Shown here one piece after another: positions 15,623 through 17,049 of a stretch of 17,049 nt of DNA; position 1 is the stretch's first letter, and each line of letters opens with the position of its first letter. The position numbers were made by a program, and so were the translations under genes. The DNA is taken from NCBI GenBank assembly GCA_937926175.1, contig CALANV010000055.1, positions 1 through 17,049 of the forward strand, read 5' to 3'. The notes beneath the pieces are model-generated. The model searched no databases. It saw only the letters and a program-made list of their open reading frames with translations, and was not told the origin of the DNA. Source of the stretch: an uncultured Rhodospirillales bacterium. GTDB taxonomy: Bacteria > Pseudomonadota > Alphaproteobacteria > CACIAM-22H2.

Positions 15623-15668
15623 GGGCCGGCAACTGGCGCGAACGTCCGCGCGCAGATCGTGCCGGCCC
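15623..15668 (+). terminator. inverted repeat just after the 99-aa gene
   Basis: GGGCCGGC (15623-15630) and GCCGGCCC (15661-15668) are perfect complements separated by 30 nt. The first arm begins 2 nt after the stop codon. Possible transcript end; the long loop and lack of a T-run keep confidence low. Confidence 0.35.
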
Positions 15669-15863
15669 CCGCCGCCCGGTCGTGTCGATCGACGTTCCCC
15701 GTAGCGGCGCATGATTCGACCTGTGGGACGACTTGGGCTTGCCATCAAGAGGAACGAGCCCATACCTTCCGGTCGGCCGACGTTCCGCATCATGTCGGAT
15801 AGCCCCAATATGAAGCGTACGGGCGGACGGTTAATGAGGCCCATTCTTGGGGCAGAACATCGG

Positions 15864-16483
15864 ATGGGGGGCGATTATGAAATTCCTGATCGAGTGCGCC
15901 GACGGCCGACATGGGAAGAAGACTTCCGCGACGAAGACCGGGCGCGGACGATGCTGGAGCGCCGGGGGCTCAAGGATTTCAGGCTTCGGCCGATCACCGA
16001 GGCGGAGATCGCGGAACGCGAGCGCCAGGCCGCCGCCCTTGCCGAACTCAGGAACACCGATCCTTACGCCTATGCTGTCCAGACCGGTGACTGGTCGGAG
16101 GTGCCGCTCGAGGTGGTCGAGCGCGCCGCCAGCAAGATCGTGTTGACGACAGGCTTTTTCGTCGCCGGCCACGAGATCGAGCGGGAAATCGAGATCGTGA
16201 CGGCTGAATGTGCCTATGGAATGAACCTTTTTCGAGATTTCTTCGCCACCATGCGCGATATTGTTGGTGGCCGGTCTGGCGCCGTTCAGAAGGTGCTCCG
16301 GGACGCGCGCCGCACTGTGCTCGCGGAGCTGAAGCGTGAAGCCCTGATGGTCAAAGCCGATGCCGTAATCGGCGTCGATCTCGATTACTAGGAACTTGGA
16401 GACAGCAATTGATACTGCTTGTGGCGTCCGGGACAGCGGTAAAGATCAGGCGTCTGGTGGGAAATGATGCACAGCCATCGTAA
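15864..16483 (+). pseudogene. YbjQ/UPF0145-family gene, broken near the 3' end
   Basis: The conserved YbjQ domain is clear: IVLTTGFFVAGHEIEREI, then NLFRDFFATMRDIVGGRSGA and ADAVIGVDLDY, matching E. coli YbjQ nearly to its end. There the frame meets TAG (16389-16391). The missing C-terminus is still present just beyond: ELGDSN in the same frame, then LILLVASGTAVKIRR (16409 onward) one base out of frame, ending at TAA 16481-16483. So a nonsense change and a single-base loss both interrupt it. The N-terminal 100 residues are an unrecognised charged region (TWEEDFRDEDRARTMLERRG). The start is unclear: ATG 15864 is in frame, while ATG 15877 (MKFLIECADGR) has the better ribosome site but needs another one-base shift near 15909. 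The product would be 176 aa if read from 15864 to the TAG. Confidence 0.75.
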
Positions 16484-16735
16484 TCGCGAGCGATCAGAAT
16501 AAGCGGTAAAAGCGAGGCTAGCAGGCACGGGGGCTATCGGCGACGCCGATCTACGACGTCCACATTAAAGCAGCCAGACTGATCACCGACTCTTGGCGAT
16601 CAGGGCATAATCGCGTGGGCGGATCTGGTGCCGATGATCGAGAGAGATTTTGGCACGCGCGCCGGCCGGAGTTGCCGCTGTACCTGCAGGCGAGATGAAA
16701 ATACGGCAGCGGCTCATGGCGACTACCGGCCGCAA
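16484..16735. other. non-coding or degraded sequence before the recombinase remnant
   Basis: About 250 nt with no intact frame and a somewhat lower GC content and different texture from the rest of the window. It may contain the eroded upstream part of the serine recombinase, but I could not recognise a zinc-ribbon Cys pattern or any other domain with confidence. Confidence 0.35.
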
Positions 16736-16978
16736 GACGGCGTCGAGGCGGAACTCGCGATCATGAAGCAACCGAAGGTGGCCGACTACCGTCGCAAGCT
16801 CGACGAGTTGCCCAGACGCTCGAACGGGACGGCACACGCGAACGCGCCGCCCAAGTGCTGCGAAAACCTGATCGAGACGGTTGTCATCCATCCGGCGATA
16901 GGAGAGGTCGGTACCGAGTCGAGCTGCGCGGCGAGCTACGAGTTAACTGCCCTGCTCGACCTCGCCGCCGCAAACGAA
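16736..16978 (+). pseudogene. frameshifted C-terminal remnant of a large serine recombinase
   Basis: Joining three-frame fragments gives the typical end of a large serine (resolvase-type) recombinase: DGVEAELAIMKQPKVADYRRKLDEL (16736-16810; key part DYRRKLDEL), AQTLERDGTRERAAQVLR (16810-16863), ENLIETVVIHPAIGE (16862-16906), GRYRVELRGEL (16906-16938) and LTALLDLAAANE (16943-16978). Family members end with a coiled YRRKV-EL helix, an AAE-LR-LIE-I-L-P segment and a final strand-helix like IELRGELAALL-LA. At least four frame changes occur within 240 bp, and the catalytic N-terminal domain is absent, so it is inactive. It lies 25 bp from a tRNA 3' end, a common integration site. Identification is by pattern only. 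Confidence 0.6.
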
Positions 16979-17003
16979 TCGAGTCCTCGAAGTGTGAGAG
17001 TGT

Positions 17004-17049
17004 TGGTAGCGGCGGAGGGATTTGAACCCCCGACCAAGGGATTATGATT
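17004..17049 (-). tRNA. tRNA with CAU anticodon, probably tRNA-Met, 3' part only
   Basis: On the minus strand the 3' half of a tRNA is visible. The anticodon loop ATCATAA (anticodon CAT) precedes the anticodon stem 3' strand TCCCT and a 5-nt variable loop TGGTC. The T-arm is GGGGG-TTCAAAT-CCCTC with one G-U pair, followed by acceptor strand CGCCGCT, discriminator A and encoded CCA (17004-17006). The 5' half lies beyond position 17049. CAU can be elongator Met, initiator Met or lysidine-modified Ile. The ATCATAATCC context resembles alphaproteobacterial elongator tRNA-Met, but the missing D-arm and acceptor strand prevent certainty. Confidence 0.85.

Noticed and set aside
16628..17047. Open frame of 139 codons ending in a GFEPPTKGL-like sequence
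   Set aside because: The last part is the antisense of a tRNA T-arm, which commonly yields this false peptide. The rest mixes in-frame and out-of-frame recombinase fragments, so it is not one real protein.

Overview
The window looks like a chromosomal segment of a GC-rich alphaproteobacterium. The basis is the codon use, the shapes of the receiver-domain proteins, a consensus-like rRNA leader and the intact minCDE operon. The species cannot be named from the sequence. No phage, plasmid, CRISPR or biosynthetic cluster is visible. Most of the window is housekeeping or envelope-related, with signs of decay and former integration only at the right-hand end, next to a tRNA gene.

Layout. Positions 1-731 hold no convincing gene. 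On the minus strand they carry a strong sigma-70 promoter followed by a boxA antitermination motif, which is how an rRNA operon leader looks. The rRNA genes would lie off the left edge and be read leftward. From 732 to 5588 a four-gene plus-strand operon encodes a Gld-type ABC exporter: ATPase, permease, a GldG-like auxiliary membrane protein and a DUF4340 protein. Converging on it, 5775-6831 (minus) holds two cyclophilin prolyl isomerases, one cytosolic and one exported, that look like an old tandem duplication. Then come a small SPW-repeat membrane protein (7073-7441) and a DUF2905 membrane protein (7583-7783). The division-site operon minC-minD-minE runs from 8125 to 10016. A LysE/RhtB exporter is convergent to it (10203-10814, minus).

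From 11231 to 13179 two single-domain CheY-like regulators, about three quarters identical, flank a PEP-mutase/isocitrate-lyase superfamily gene. Their upstream regions align without gaps for 66 nt, so the duplication included the control region. A transglutaminase-like gene (13136-13783, minus) overlaps the tail of the second regulator by 44 bp. Next are a secreted histidine-rich protein (13985-14425), a third receiver-only regulator with a FATGYG motif (14663-15037) and a small hypothetical protein (15322-15621).

The last 1.2 kb is degraded. A YbjQ/UPF0145-family gene is broken near its C-terminus by a stop and a frameshift. It is followed by a heavily frameshifted remnant that resembles the C-terminus of a large serine recombinase. 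A partial tRNA with a CAU anticodon (minus strand) runs off the right edge. This is consistent with an old integration event at or near the tRNA gene, although poor sequence quality could also produce such shifts.

I see no clear new multi-gene system. The best leads are the duplicated receiver genes with a conserved leader, the recombinase fossil beside the tRNA, the Gld-type ABC operon with acidic spacers in two subunits, and the histidine-rich secreted protein with a predicted N-terminal histidine.
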